A stretch of DNA of 64,000 nucleotides. Origin: Flavobacteriia bacterium. Lineage in GTDB: Bacteria > Bacteroidota > Bacteroidia > Flavobacteriales_D > Crocinitomicaceae. Under the pieces are notes generated by a model, which saw only the letters and a program-made list of their open reading frames with translations, searched no databases and was not told where the DNA came from. Shown one piece after another: positions 42,048-50,995 of this stretch. The stretch's first letter is position 1. Every line of letters starts with the position of its first letter. A program made the position numbers and the translations under genes. The stretch is taken from contig CANFHU010000005.1 of NCBI GenBank assembly GCA_947446925.1, forward strand, positions 97,290-161,289, in the 5' to 3' direction.

Positions 42048-43208
42048 TTATCCTTTAGCAAGGCATAGTTTCATTCGGATAATACGCTTTGCAGCTGAAT
42101 CTACTTTTGCTTTAAATTCAGCATCTTTTTCATATTTATTAAGTAACGAAGCATGTGCTTTTGCAACATTAATCGGCATTAGTACAATATCACAACCAGC
42201 TTCGATTACTTTAATTTCAGCATCAGGTAATGAACTAATTCCACCCATATTCATTGCATCTGTTACTATCAAACCTTTAAATTTCAATTCTTCACGTAAT
42301 AATTTTTGAACGATAGCAGAGGATGCTGTTGCAGGCAAACCTTTTGTATCGTATTTTGCATTGTTTGTTACAGCAATGTGAGCAACCATAACTGATAATA
42401 ATCCTTTTTCAATTAGCGGAGGATAGTTTGAAATTTCTTTTAATTCACCATCAATCATCTGCAAAGATTTGTGCGTATCACCAGAGACTAATCCATGTCC
42501 TGGAAAATGTTTAGCCGTAGCAATAATCCCCATGTCTTGTGTAGTTTGAATAAATGCATTGGACCATGGAATAATATTTTTAGGATTTGCACCAAATCCA
42601 CGATACCCAACTGTTCCATTTTTTGACACATCGACAACAGGAGCAAAATTGTAATTAATGCCAATAGAGTTCAAATCTGTAGCAATTGTTTTAGCACACG
42701 TAATAACTTCCTCTTGGGTGGAAATTTCTACTGCTTTTTTGACAGGTGTCGAACCTTTTATTTTGCGGTTTACCAAACTTGGTTCAGCATCCGCAGAAAA
42801 TAAAAAAGGAAGTGAAGCATGGTATGGATTCAATTCATTATAGGTCTTTATCCATTTTGTAAAATCATGTTTGGTACCATTCAATAGAATAAAACCACCG
42901 ATATAATTGTTTTTAACGTGATTCACTACTGACTCAAAAGTCTCGCCATATTTTCCTTCATCCGCAGTAGCCATAATTAACTGAGCAACTCGTGTATGGT
43001 TATCCAATGTCTTATAAATGGAGTCGACGTCATTTGATAATTGCTGATTGTCCGACAAAAAATCTGTCAATTTATAGGTGTGTGAAATAGCTGGGTGGAC
43101 AACAATGTCTTTTTTGGAAGTATCTTCTTTTTTATCTTTTACAGGTCCTTGCGCACAAGCATTTAAAATCAAACAAAATAATGAAATGCTAATAACAAAT
43201 TTATTCAT
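42048..43208 (-). CDS. Glycoside hydrolase family 3 (beta-N-acetylhexosaminidase-like) lipoprotein
   Basis: Lipobox LILNAC; ATAKHFPGHGLVSGDTHKSLQ; VTDAMNMGGIS. Confidence 0.92.
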   Translation of the reverse strand: MNKFVISISLFCLILNACAQGPVKDKKEDTSKKDIVVHPAISHTYKLTDFLSDNQQLSNDVDSIYKTLDNHTRVAQLIMATADEGKYGETFESVVNHVKNNYIGGFILLNGTKHDFTKWIKTYNELNPYHASLPFLFSADAEPSLVNRKIKGSTPVKKAVEISTQEEVITCAKTIATDLNSIGINYNFAPVVDVSKNGTVGYRGFGANPKNIIPWSNAFIQTTQDMGIIATAKHFPGHGLVSGDTHKSLQMIDGELKEISNYPPLIEKGLLSVMVAHIAVTNNAKYDTKGLPATASSAIVQKLLREELKFKGLIVTDAMNMGGISSLPDAEIKVIEAGCDIVLMPINVAKAHASLLNKYEKDAEFKAKVDSAAKRIIRMKLCLAKG

Positions 43209-43366
43209 AGAGGAATGTTTTAATATAAAACAAAATTAAGATTACTTGCGCTTAACATTAGACTATTCGTCTTCTACTTTTAAACAAGGTTATTGACAAG
43301 AAATAATAACTTTTGCATAGGTTTAAATCAACTTTTTGACTATATTAAATAAGAAAAAATGTAAAC

Positions 43367-44053
43367 ATGTATCAAAATCAACCTATAAAGCAATGGTTTT
43401 TAGAAGATCGTCCAAGAGAAAAAATGATGAAACGCGGTATGAGCGCATTAACAGATACTGAACTAATTGCAATATTACTTGGTACTGGTCATAAAAAAGT
43501 TTCAGCTGTAGACCTATCGAAAGAAATTTTAAATAGTGTAAATAATGATTTAGACTTATTTGCACGATTAAATTGCGAAGATTTATGTAAACACAAAGGA
43601 ATTGGTAAAGCGAAAGCAATCGCATTGTTAGCTTCCTTTGAATTAGGTAGAAGAAGAAATCTTGTATTTAATAGTGAGCAAATCTTAAATAGTTCTGAAA
43701 AAACATATCATTTCTATAAACCAATTTTAGCAGACTTGAATGTGGAAGAATTTCATGTGGCTTTATTAAACCAACGAAACAAATTAATCAAATCAGTGAA
43801 AATTTCGCAAGGTGGAATCAGTGCAACCTCAGTAGATATAAGACTTATATTTAAAGCAGCACTTGATTTATATGCTACAAGAATACTTTTAATTCATAAT
43901 CACCCATCTGGGAATTTATCCCCGAGTTTACAAGACAATGAAATAACTTCCAGAATTGTAGAATTAGGAAAGTTGATTGAAATTAACGTTTTAGACCATA
44001 TCATCATTACAAATAATGGTTACTTTAGCTATGCTGATAAAAATTTATTGTAA
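43367..44053 (+). CDS. radC: RadC/JAB-domain DNA repair family protein
   Basis: RPREKMMKRGMSALTDTELIAILLGTG...HNHPSGNLSPSLQD. Confidence 0.96.
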   Translation: MYQNQPIKQWFLEDRPREKMMKRGMSALTDTELIAILLGTGHKKVSAVDLSKEILNSVNNDLDLFARLNCEDLCKHKGIGKAKAIALLASFELGRRRNLVFNSEQILNSSEKTYHFYKPILADLNVEEFHVALLNQRNKLIKSVKISQGGISATSVDIRLIFKAALDLYATRILLIHNHPSGNLSPSLQDNEITSRIVELGKLIEINVLDHIIITNNGYFSYADKNLL

Positions 44054-45202
44054 ATGAAAAAAATTCTAACCATCATTGGTGCAAGACCACAGATTATAAA
44101 AGCTGCTGCAATTAGTCGTGCGATACAAAATAATTTTTCAGATAAAATTGAAGAATTTATCATTCACACTGGGCAACATTATGATACCAACATGTCTGAA
44201 ATTTTTTTCGAAGAACTAGAAATTCCTCAACCTAATTTTAATTTAAAAGTTGGTAGTTCTTCACATGGACATCAAACAGCAAAAATAATAGAAGGGATAG
44301 AAGAATTAATTTTGAATGAAAAACCAGCTGGTATAATTATCTATGGGGATACTAATTCAACAGTTGCAGCTGCACTTGCAGCAAGTAAACTTCAAGTACC
44401 AATATTCCATATCGAAGCTGGTTTAAGAAGTTTTAATAAAATTATGCCCGAAGAAATAAACCGTATTTTATCCGATCATATTTCAACACTGCTTTTTTGT
44501 CCAACTCAAACTGCGATTAATAATCTGAAAAGAGAAGGATTTTCTTTAGAAAACACATCATCCCCGACAATTGATAATCCTCACACATACCTATGTGGAG
44601 ATATTATGTTTGACAATAGTATTTATTTCTCTAAAATTTCCGATAAAAAAGCAACAATTTTAAAATCTGAAAATTTATTAAACGAGAAGTTTATTTTAGT
44701 AACAATTCATAGAAATGCTAATACGGATGACCCTGTCAGATTAAATGCCATCTTTAATGCATTAAATTACATTCAAAACACTACTAATTTCACAATCGTT
44801 TTACCAATTCATCCGCGTACAAAAAAAATGATGGATGTTTTTTTAAGCAAAGAAAATAAGGCTTTGATAACGGAAAACGAAAAAATTAAAATAATACCAC
44901 CCGCTGGATTTTTAGACATCATTGCATTGGAAAAAAATGCAGAATTAATAATTACAGATAGCGGTGGATTACAAAAAGAGGCTTTTTTCTTTCAAAAACC
45001 ATGTGTTATTCTTCGTCCTGAAACCGAATGGGTAGAAATTGTCGAAAATGGAAATGCAATCATTTCAGATGCGGATGAAACTCGAATTGTAGAAGCTGCA
45101 AACAATTTATTGGTTAAAAAAGACTACACCTATCCAAGTCTATTCGGCGACGGTAAAGCAGCTGAGTTTATAATTCAAAAAATAATTGAAACACTTAATT
45201 AA
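44054..45202 (+). CDS. wecB: UDP-N-acetylglucosamine 2-epimerase (non-hydrolysing)
   Basis: TIIGARPQIIKAAAISRAI...HTGQHYD...GDTNSTVAAALAA...HIEAGLRSFNKIMPEEINR...TDSGGLQKEA. Confidence 0.95.
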   Translation: MKKILTIIGARPQIIKAAAISRAIQNNFSDKIEEFIIHTGQHYDTNMSEIFFEELEIPQPNFNLKVGSSSHGHQTAKIIEGIEELILNEKPAGIIIYGDTNSTVAAALAASKLQVPIFHIEAGLRSFNKIMPEEINRILSDHISTLLFCPTQTAINNLKREGFSLENTSSPTIDNPHTYLCGDIMFDNSIYFSKISDKKATILKSENLLNEKFILVTIHRNANTDDPVRLNAIFNALNYIQNTTNFTIVLPIHPRTKKMMDVFLSKENKALITENEKIKIIPPAGFLDIIALEKNAELIITDSGGLQKEAFFFQKPCVILRPETEWVEIVENGNAIISDADETRIVEAANNLLVKKDYTYPSLFGDGKAAEFIIQKIIETLN

Positions 45203-46489
45203 ATGATTGTCATTTTTGTTGAAGCGGTAAGCGAACGATTGGTTTATGTCTTTGATTTTATTTTCAAAGATCGGAAAATCGATTACCAAATTACAAATGA
45301 CCCAATCTATTTTGAAGTATTAGAGGGATTTAAATTCAATTACTCCAACCAACAGTTTGAAACTGGATTACAAATTCAACCTTCAGAAGTTTTATTTTCA
45401 GAAGAAATCATAGATTATGCTTTAGAAAAAGCGCTTTTTCACCAAGAGAACTGTTTATCGTTTGATGGAATTATTGATCCAATTGCTTCTATTTTCTACA
45501 TACTAACCAGGTATGAAGAATATGTAATACAAAAACGAGATTTTCACGATAGATTTGAAGCAAATAACAGTATTTTAAAAAAATTCAATTGGTTAGACCA
45601 ATGTATTTGTGATCGTTGGTGTGAGGATTTAATCGCTTTTATGGAAAAAGAATACCAAAAAGCAATTCCCTATGAAGAAATTCCTTTGACCTTTATTCCA
45701 TCTTTTGATATTGATAATGTTAGAGCATTTCAATGGAAAGAGGGGGTAAGAAGTTGGATAGGAATCTTGAAAGATCGTTGGAGAAAAAATACAACCGCTT
45801 TAAAAACGAGAGAGCAAGTAAAACTAGGTAATCAAAAAGATCCTTACGATACGTTTGATGAAATAGTAGCGCTCAAAAACAAAAAAATAGAGCCAATTGT
45901 TTTTTGGTTAATTGGAGATTTCGCCAAATACGATCGAAATGTAACTTCATTAGACAAAAGACATATCGCTTTAATTCAAGATGTTGCAAGTAATATAGCA
46001 GTAGGGCTACATCCTAGTTATAAATCTAACTTGAGTTCCTTTTATTTACAAAAAGAAGTAGAACGATTAAAAGAAATTATTGACCCAGAGACACTTATTT
46101 CCCGACAACATTATTTAAAACTTTCTTTACCATATACCTACCGTAATCTTCAACAATTCAATATTTCACATGATTACTCGATGGGGTTCGCTTCACAGGT
46201 AGGATTTAGAGCTGGAACAGCAAGGCCTTTTTTATTTTTCGATTTGCCAAAAAATACAATTTCCGATTTGACGATACATTCTTTTTGTTACATGGATGGA
46301 ACATTTTTAGATTATCTTAAAATGAGTATCCCCGAATCAAAAAAAATAATCGAAAATCTATACCATGAAGTGAAAACGTATGGAGGAGAATTTATTCCTA
46401 TTTGGCATAATGAATCTATCTCTAATTTTGGGAGATGGGCGGGGTGGAAAGAACTTTACGACTTCACTATAAATTTACAGAACAATTAA
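45203..46489 (+). CDS. Polysaccharide-deacetylase-like protein (DUF7033-type)
   Basis: IPSFDIDNVRAFQ...VGLHPSYKS...ISHDYSMGFASQVGFRAGTARPFLFFDLPK...PIWHNES. Confidence 0.82.
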   Translation: MIVIFVEAVSERLVYVFDFIFKDRKIDYQITNDPIYFEVLEGFKFNYSNQQFETGLQIQPSEVLFSEEIIDYALEKALFHQENCLSFDGIIDPIASIFYILTRYEEYVIQKRDFHDRFEANNSILKKFNWLDQCICDRWCEDLIAFMEKEYQKAIPYEEIPLTFIPSFDIDNVRAFQWKEGVRSWIGILKDRWRKNTTALKTREQVKLGNQKDPYDTFDEIVALKNKKIEPIVFWLIGDFAKYDRNVTSLDKRHIALIQDVASNIAVGLHPSYKSNLSSFYLQKEVERLKEIIDPETLISRQHYLKLSLPYTYRNLQQFNISHDYSMGFASQVGFRAGTARPFLFFDLPKNTISDLTIHSFCYMDGTFLDYLKMSIPESKKIIENLYHEVKTYGGEFIPIWHNESISNFGRWAGWKELYDFTINLQNN

Positions 46490-46491
46490 AA

Positions 46492-47421
46492 ATGAAATTT
46501 CAACTCGACTTTAACCCGGAGATTTCTCCCGAAAAAATTCAATTAGGGGACAAAATCACATTATTAGGTAGTTGTTTTTCGGATGAAATAGCTTTACGTT
46601 TACGCAGAAGTGGTTTTGAGGTACTTGCAAATCCATTTGGAACAATTTTTCACCCTACCGCAATTGCTAATCTACTACTAAATACAGATATAGAAAACTC
46701 GATAATCCAACGAGATGATTTATTTTTTTCTTGGATGGCATCAGGTACCATTTATAGTACAAATCCAGAATTACTAAAAAACAAGTTAATTGACTTACAA
46801 AAAAACTTAATAGAATACGTACGTTCTTCCAAATTCTTATTTATAACTTTCGGTACTGCTTATGCCTATGAAAACGAATCTTTCGGTTCTGTGGTAGCAA
46901 ATTGTCATAAAATGCCAAATACTAACTTTTTTAAAGTTTTGAGTTCTGTGCATGAAATGCATCAAGATTGGAATTTATGCCTAGAAAAAATATACGCATT
47001 AAATCCTGCTATACAAATAATTTTTACGGTTAGTCCTGTAAGACATATAAAAGACGGAATTATACAAAATAATCAAAGTAAAGCGCGATTAATAGAACTT
47101 ACCAATCGATTATCCGAGATGACACCTGCTAGTTATTTCCCTTCATATGAGATACTTATTGACGTTCTTCGTGATTATCGCTTTTACAAAGATGACTTAG
47201 TACATCCCAACAATCAAGCAGTAGATTACATCTATAAACAATTTGAAAAAGTTTTTATGGACGAGCAAACACAACAGGTTACGGAACAAGTAAGAAGACT
47301 AAAATCAAACGAAAGTCACAAAATACTTTACCCAGAAAGCATTAAAAGCACTGAATTTGAAACAGTTAAAAATCAAAAAATAAGAAAATTTTTAAAAAAC
47401 AATCCGAAGGTAATTTGGTAG
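46492..47421 (+). CDS. GSCFA domain-containing protein (SGNH/GDSL-like)
   Basis: ITLLGSCFSDEIALRLRRSGFEVLANPFGTIFHP; start moved from 46435 to avoid overlap with the previous gene. Confidence 0.9.
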   Translation: MKFQLDFNPEISPEKIQLGDKITLLGSCFSDEIALRLRRSGFEVLANPFGTIFHPTAIANLLLNTDIENSIIQRDDLFFSWMASGTIYSTNPELLKNKLIDLQKNLIEYVRSSKFLFITFGTAYAYENESFGSVVANCHKMPNTNFFKVLSSVHEMHQDWNLCLEKIYALNPAIQIIFTVSPVRHIKDGIIQNNQSKARLIELTNRLSEMTPASYFPSYEILIDVLRDYRFYKDDLVHPNNQAVDYIYKQFEKVFMDEQTQQVTEQVRRLKSNESHKILYPESIKSTEFETVKNQKIRKFLKNNPKVIW

Positions 47422-47531
47422 TGATTTATTCACAATTAGATTCTAATAAAGTCTATCAAATGATTCATTAAAACATGTTTTTTAGAGATTTACTTTATAT
47501 ATTTGTAGATTGAAATTTAACATATAGTTAT

Positions 47532-48584
47532 ATGGCTACAAAAGCAGTTGCTAAACCAACAAAAACTACAAAGAAAAGTGCTTCAACAAGCACGACTAAA
47601 TTTTCAAAAGAAACATATATCAAATGGTATACGGATATGCTTTTGATACGTCGTTTTGAAGAAAAAGTAGGTCAATTATATATCCAGCAAAAATTTGGTG
47701 GTTTTTGCCACTTGTACATCGGACAAGAAGCGATTGTAGCTGGAACTATTACAGCATCTAGACCAACCGATAGTCATATGACAACCTATCGTGATCATGC
47801 ACATCCATTAGCGTTAGGTACAGATCCGCGTGTGTTGATGGCAGAACTTTATGGTCGTACTACAGGTTGTTCAAAAGGAAAAGGTGGTTCTATGCACTTT
47901 TTTGACAAAGAAAAAAACTTCATGGGTGGTCATGGTATCGTTGGTGCTCAAATCCCAATGGGGACTGGTGTTGCTTTTGCTGAGAAATATAAAGGAACGG
48001 ATAATGTATGTTTTGTATCCATGGGAGATGGTGCTGTACGTCAAGGTGCTTTGCACGAAACATTCAACATGGCAATGATGTGGAAACTTCCAGTTATTTA
48101 TATCATCGAAAATAACAACTACGCAATGGGTACTTCTGTAGAACGTTCAACAAACGTAGAAGATTTATCTAAAATTGGAGATTCTTATGAAATGCCATCT
48201 AAATCAGTAAATGGTATGTCACCTGAAGCAGTACACGAAGCAATTGCTGAAGCATGTGAACGCGCTAGAAGAGGAGATGGTCCAACTCTATTAGATATCC
48301 GTACCTATCGATTCAAAGGACACTCAATGTCTGATCCACAAAAATACCGTACCAAAGAAGAAGTGGCTGAATGGATGGAAAAAGATCCAATCGACCATTG
48401 TTTAGAGGTAATCAAAGAAAATAATTGGTTAACTGATTCTGAAATTACGGATATCGCAACTTGGGTGAAAAAAGAAGTAGAAGAATCAATTGAATTTGCT
48501 GAAAACTCACCATATCCAGCTCCAGAAGAGTTGTATGAAGATGTATATACACAAAAAGATTATCCTTACATTAAAGAATACTAA
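47532..48584 (+). CDS. pdhA: Pyruvate dehydrogenase E1 alpha
   Basis: GGFCHLYIGQEAIVAG...GCSKGKGGSMHFF...SMGDGAVRQGALHETFNMA...TYRFKGHSMSDPQKYR. Confidence 0.96.
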   Translation: MATKAVAKPTKTTKKSASTSTTKFSKETYIKWYTDMLLIRRFEEKVGQLYIQQKFGGFCHLYIGQEAIVAGTITASRPTDSHMTTYRDHAHPLALGTDPRVLMAELYGRTTGCSKGKGGSMHFFDKEKNFMGGHGIVGAQIPMGTGVAFAEKYKGTDNVCFVSMGDGAVRQGALHETFNMAMMWKLPVIYIIENNNYAMGTSVERSTNVEDLSKIGDSYEMPSKSVNGMSPEAVHEAIAEACERARRGDGPTLLDIRTYRFKGHSMSDPQKYRTKEEVAEWMEKDPIDHCLEVIKENNWLTDSEITDIATWVKKEVEESIEFAENSPYPAPEELYEDVYTQKDYPYIKEY

Positions 48585-48597
48585 AAAATAGACTAAA

Positions 48598-49851
48598 ATG
48601 GCTGAAGTAATTTATATGCCTAAATTAAGTGATACAATGACGGAAGGAGTTGTAGCAGAATGGCATAAAAAAGTGGGTGATACTGTTTCTAACGGCGAAT
48701 TATTAGCTGAAATTGAAACTGATAAAGCAACAATGGAGTTTGAATCATTTTATGATGGTACTTTATTGCACATTGGTGTTGAAAAAACAAAAGCAGCACC
48801 TGTAAATGCGATTTTAGCAATTATCGGTGCTCCAGGCGAAGATATTTCTGCATTATTAGCTGGTTCACCTGTTGTAGAAGAAAAAGTAGAAGCTCCAGCT
48901 GCTAGTCCAACTCCTACACCAGTTGCTGAAAAACCAGCAGCTGCTTCTGTAGTAGTGCCAACTAAACCAGCACCAGTTGTTATTTCAAACGATGGTGGAC
49001 GTACACTTGCTTCTCCACTTGCTAAAAAATTAGCGGAAGAAAAAGGAATTGATATTAATGCTGTAAACGGAACTGGTGATGGTGGACGCATCGTTAAACG
49101 CGATGTAGACCATTATGTGCCTTATACGCCTGCAGTTGGTGTTTCAAATCACACTTCCGTTGCTGGTGTTGAATCTTTTGTAGATGAACCAGTTTCTCAA
49201 ATGCGTAAAGTAATTGCACGCAGACTTTCTGAGAGTTTATTTAGTGCACCACACTTCTATTTAACAGTAGATGTGAATATGGATAATGCAATTGCTGCTC
49301 GTAAAGTAATCAACAGCAAAGAAGGTGTTAAAGTGTCTTTTAACGATATGGTTGTGAAAGCAGTTGCGCTTTCTTTGAAACAACATCCTGCAATCAATTC
49401 GTCTTGGTTAGGAGACGTGATTCGTCGTAATCACCATGTACATATTGGTGTTGCGGTAGCTGTTGAAGACGGTTTATTAGTTCCAGTTGTTCGTTTTGCT
49501 GATACGAAAGGGTTATCTCAAATCGGTGAAGAGGTTAAACAATTCGCACAAAAAGCAAAAGATAAAAAATTACAACCAGCTGATTGGGAAGGAAATACTT
49601 TTACAATTTCAAACTTAGGAATGTTTGGTATTGATTCATTTACTGCAATCATTAATTCACCAGATAGTTGTATTCTTGCAGTTGGTGGAATTAGCGAAGT
49701 TCCTGTAGTTAAAAATGGACAAGTTGTACCAGGAAATATAATGAAATTAACATTGTCTTGTGACCATAGAGTAGTAGACGGAGCATCTGGTGCTTCTTTC
49801 CTACAAACCTTGAAAGGTTACTTGGAGAATCCAGTTTCAATGTTAGTTTAA
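48598..49851 (+). CDS. pdhC: Pyruvate dehydrogenase E2 dihydrolipoamide acetyltransferase (one lipoyl domain)
   Basis: ETDKATMEFES lipoyl site; RTLASPLAKKLAEEKGID; SCDHRVVDGASGASFL. Confidence 0.95.
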   Translation: MAEVIYMPKLSDTMTEGVVAEWHKKVGDTVSNGELLAEIETDKATMEFESFYDGTLLHIGVEKTKAAPVNAILAIIGAPGEDISALLAGSPVVEEKVEAPAASPTPTPVAEKPAAASVVVPTKPAPVVISNDGGRTLASPLAKKLAEEKGIDINAVNGTGDGGRIVKRDVDHYVPYTPAVGVSNHTSVAGVESFVDEPVSQMRKVIARRLSESLFSAPHFYLTVDVNMDNAIAARKVINSKEGVKVSFNDMVVKAVALSLKQHPAINSSWLGDVIRRNHHVHIGVAVAVEDGLLVPVVRFADTKGLSQIGEEVKQFAQKAKDKKLQPADWEGNTFTISNLGMFGIDSFTAIINSPDSCILAVGGISEVPVVKNGQVVPGNIMKLTLSCDHRVVDGASGASFLQTLKGYLENPVSMLV

Positions 49852-49873
49852 TTCTAATAAATTACCTATTTTT

Positions 49874-49909
49874 AAACGTCCTTTTCAAATGAAAAGGACG
49901 TTTTTTTTT
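49874..49909 (+). terminator. Strong terminator after pdhC
   Basis: AAACGTCCTTTTCA-aa-TGAAAAGGACGTTTTTTTTT. Confidence 0.9.
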
Positions 49910-49915
49910 ACACCA

Positions 49916-50986
49916 ATGAGAGTCACTCTAATAATTTGTTTTATAAGTACTTTGAGTTTTTCACAAGTCGCGCCTTTTGTCGATTACAACGGATATTTCC
50001 AAACTTTTTATAAAGGAAATGTACGAATGTTAGAAATGCAACGTATTACTTCGTACGATGCAGGCGATTTTATTGCACCTTATATTGATGGAAAAGGAAA
50101 TTTTAAAATCTACAATGGGGAAAAGGTAGAACAAATAGCAATCCAAGGCGTAAACTATAAATACTCAGACTATCTCGTAGCTTGGAAAATTGGATCTGGA
50201 ATATTCAGTTATGACAATGGGGTTAAGAAGATGCTGACTCCTTTTGGAGGAGATTTTATTGTGAAAGATAGTTTGATTGTATACCAAGATACACGATTCA
50301 AAACACTAAATGTGTTGTATAAAGGGCAAATCATTCAATTAATGCAACAAACAGGGGAGATGTCCATGCCTGATTGTATCGGCGAAAATTTAATTGGATA
50401 TAAAGATAACGGCGATGTGTACCGGATTTTTTGGAATGGGAAAATCTTCGAAGTTGGAGGTACGGAACTTGGGATTACATTTCAAGCAGGTACTGATATC
50501 CTTTGTTTTAACGATGCCATAAATAAAACTTTCGCTGTCTTCGATAAAGGCACATTTATAGATGTGGAAGGAATGTATGTGAAAAGTTACAAAGCTGGAA
50601 GAGGTTTTATTGTATACGAAGATCAAGCTGGAAATTTATGGAAATACCAAAATGGCCAAAAAACCAATATTACCGATTTTAATAGTGGAATTTGGGAAGT
50701 AAAAGATGATGTGCTTTTATGGAATGAGAATAACTTATTTTTCACATTTTATAATGGAGAAAAAAAACACATTTGTAACTATAAACCAGACGATTATCAA
50801 CTTAAAAACAATGTAATTGCATTTCGGAATGCACAAGGAGGGGTAAGTGTTAGTATGAATGGAAAAATTACGATACTTACAAATCAAAAAGATGCATTAT
50901 ATTCTATTTATAACAGTAATGTTCTTGTCGAACTTTTCAATAAATCCTTTCTATTCTTTTCGGAAGGAAATATAATAACAAACTAA
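49916..50986 (+). CDS. Secreted hypothetical protein with beta-propeller-like repeats
   Basis: Signal peptide MRVTLIICFISTLSFSQ; recurrent ~40-aa F.vY.NG..... units. Confidence 0.6.
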   Translation: MRVTLIICFISTLSFSQVAPFVDYNGYFQTFYKGNVRMLEMQRITSYDAGDFIAPYIDGKGNFKIYNGEKVEQIAIQGVNYKYSDYLVAWKIGSGIFSYDNGVKKMLTPFGGDFIVKDSLIVYQDTRFKTLNVLYKGQIIQLMQQTGEMSMPDCIGENLIGYKDNGDVYRIFWNGKIFEVGGTELGITFQAGTDILCFNDAINKTFAVFDKGTFIDVEGMYVKSYKAGRGFIVYEDQAGNLWKYQNGQKTNITDFNSGIWEVKDDVLLWNENNLFFTFYNGEKKHICNYKPDDYQLKNNVIAFRNAQGGVSVSMNGKITILTNQKDALYSIYNSNVLVELFNKSFLFFSEGNIITN

Positions 50987-50995
50987 TTTTACTAC

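Noticed and set aside
46435-46491. Upstream in-frame extension of the GSCFA ORF overlapping the deacetylase
   Set aside because: ATG at 46492 directly after the previous stop begins the conserved-looking sequence; the extension is antiparallel in frame with the upstream coding end.
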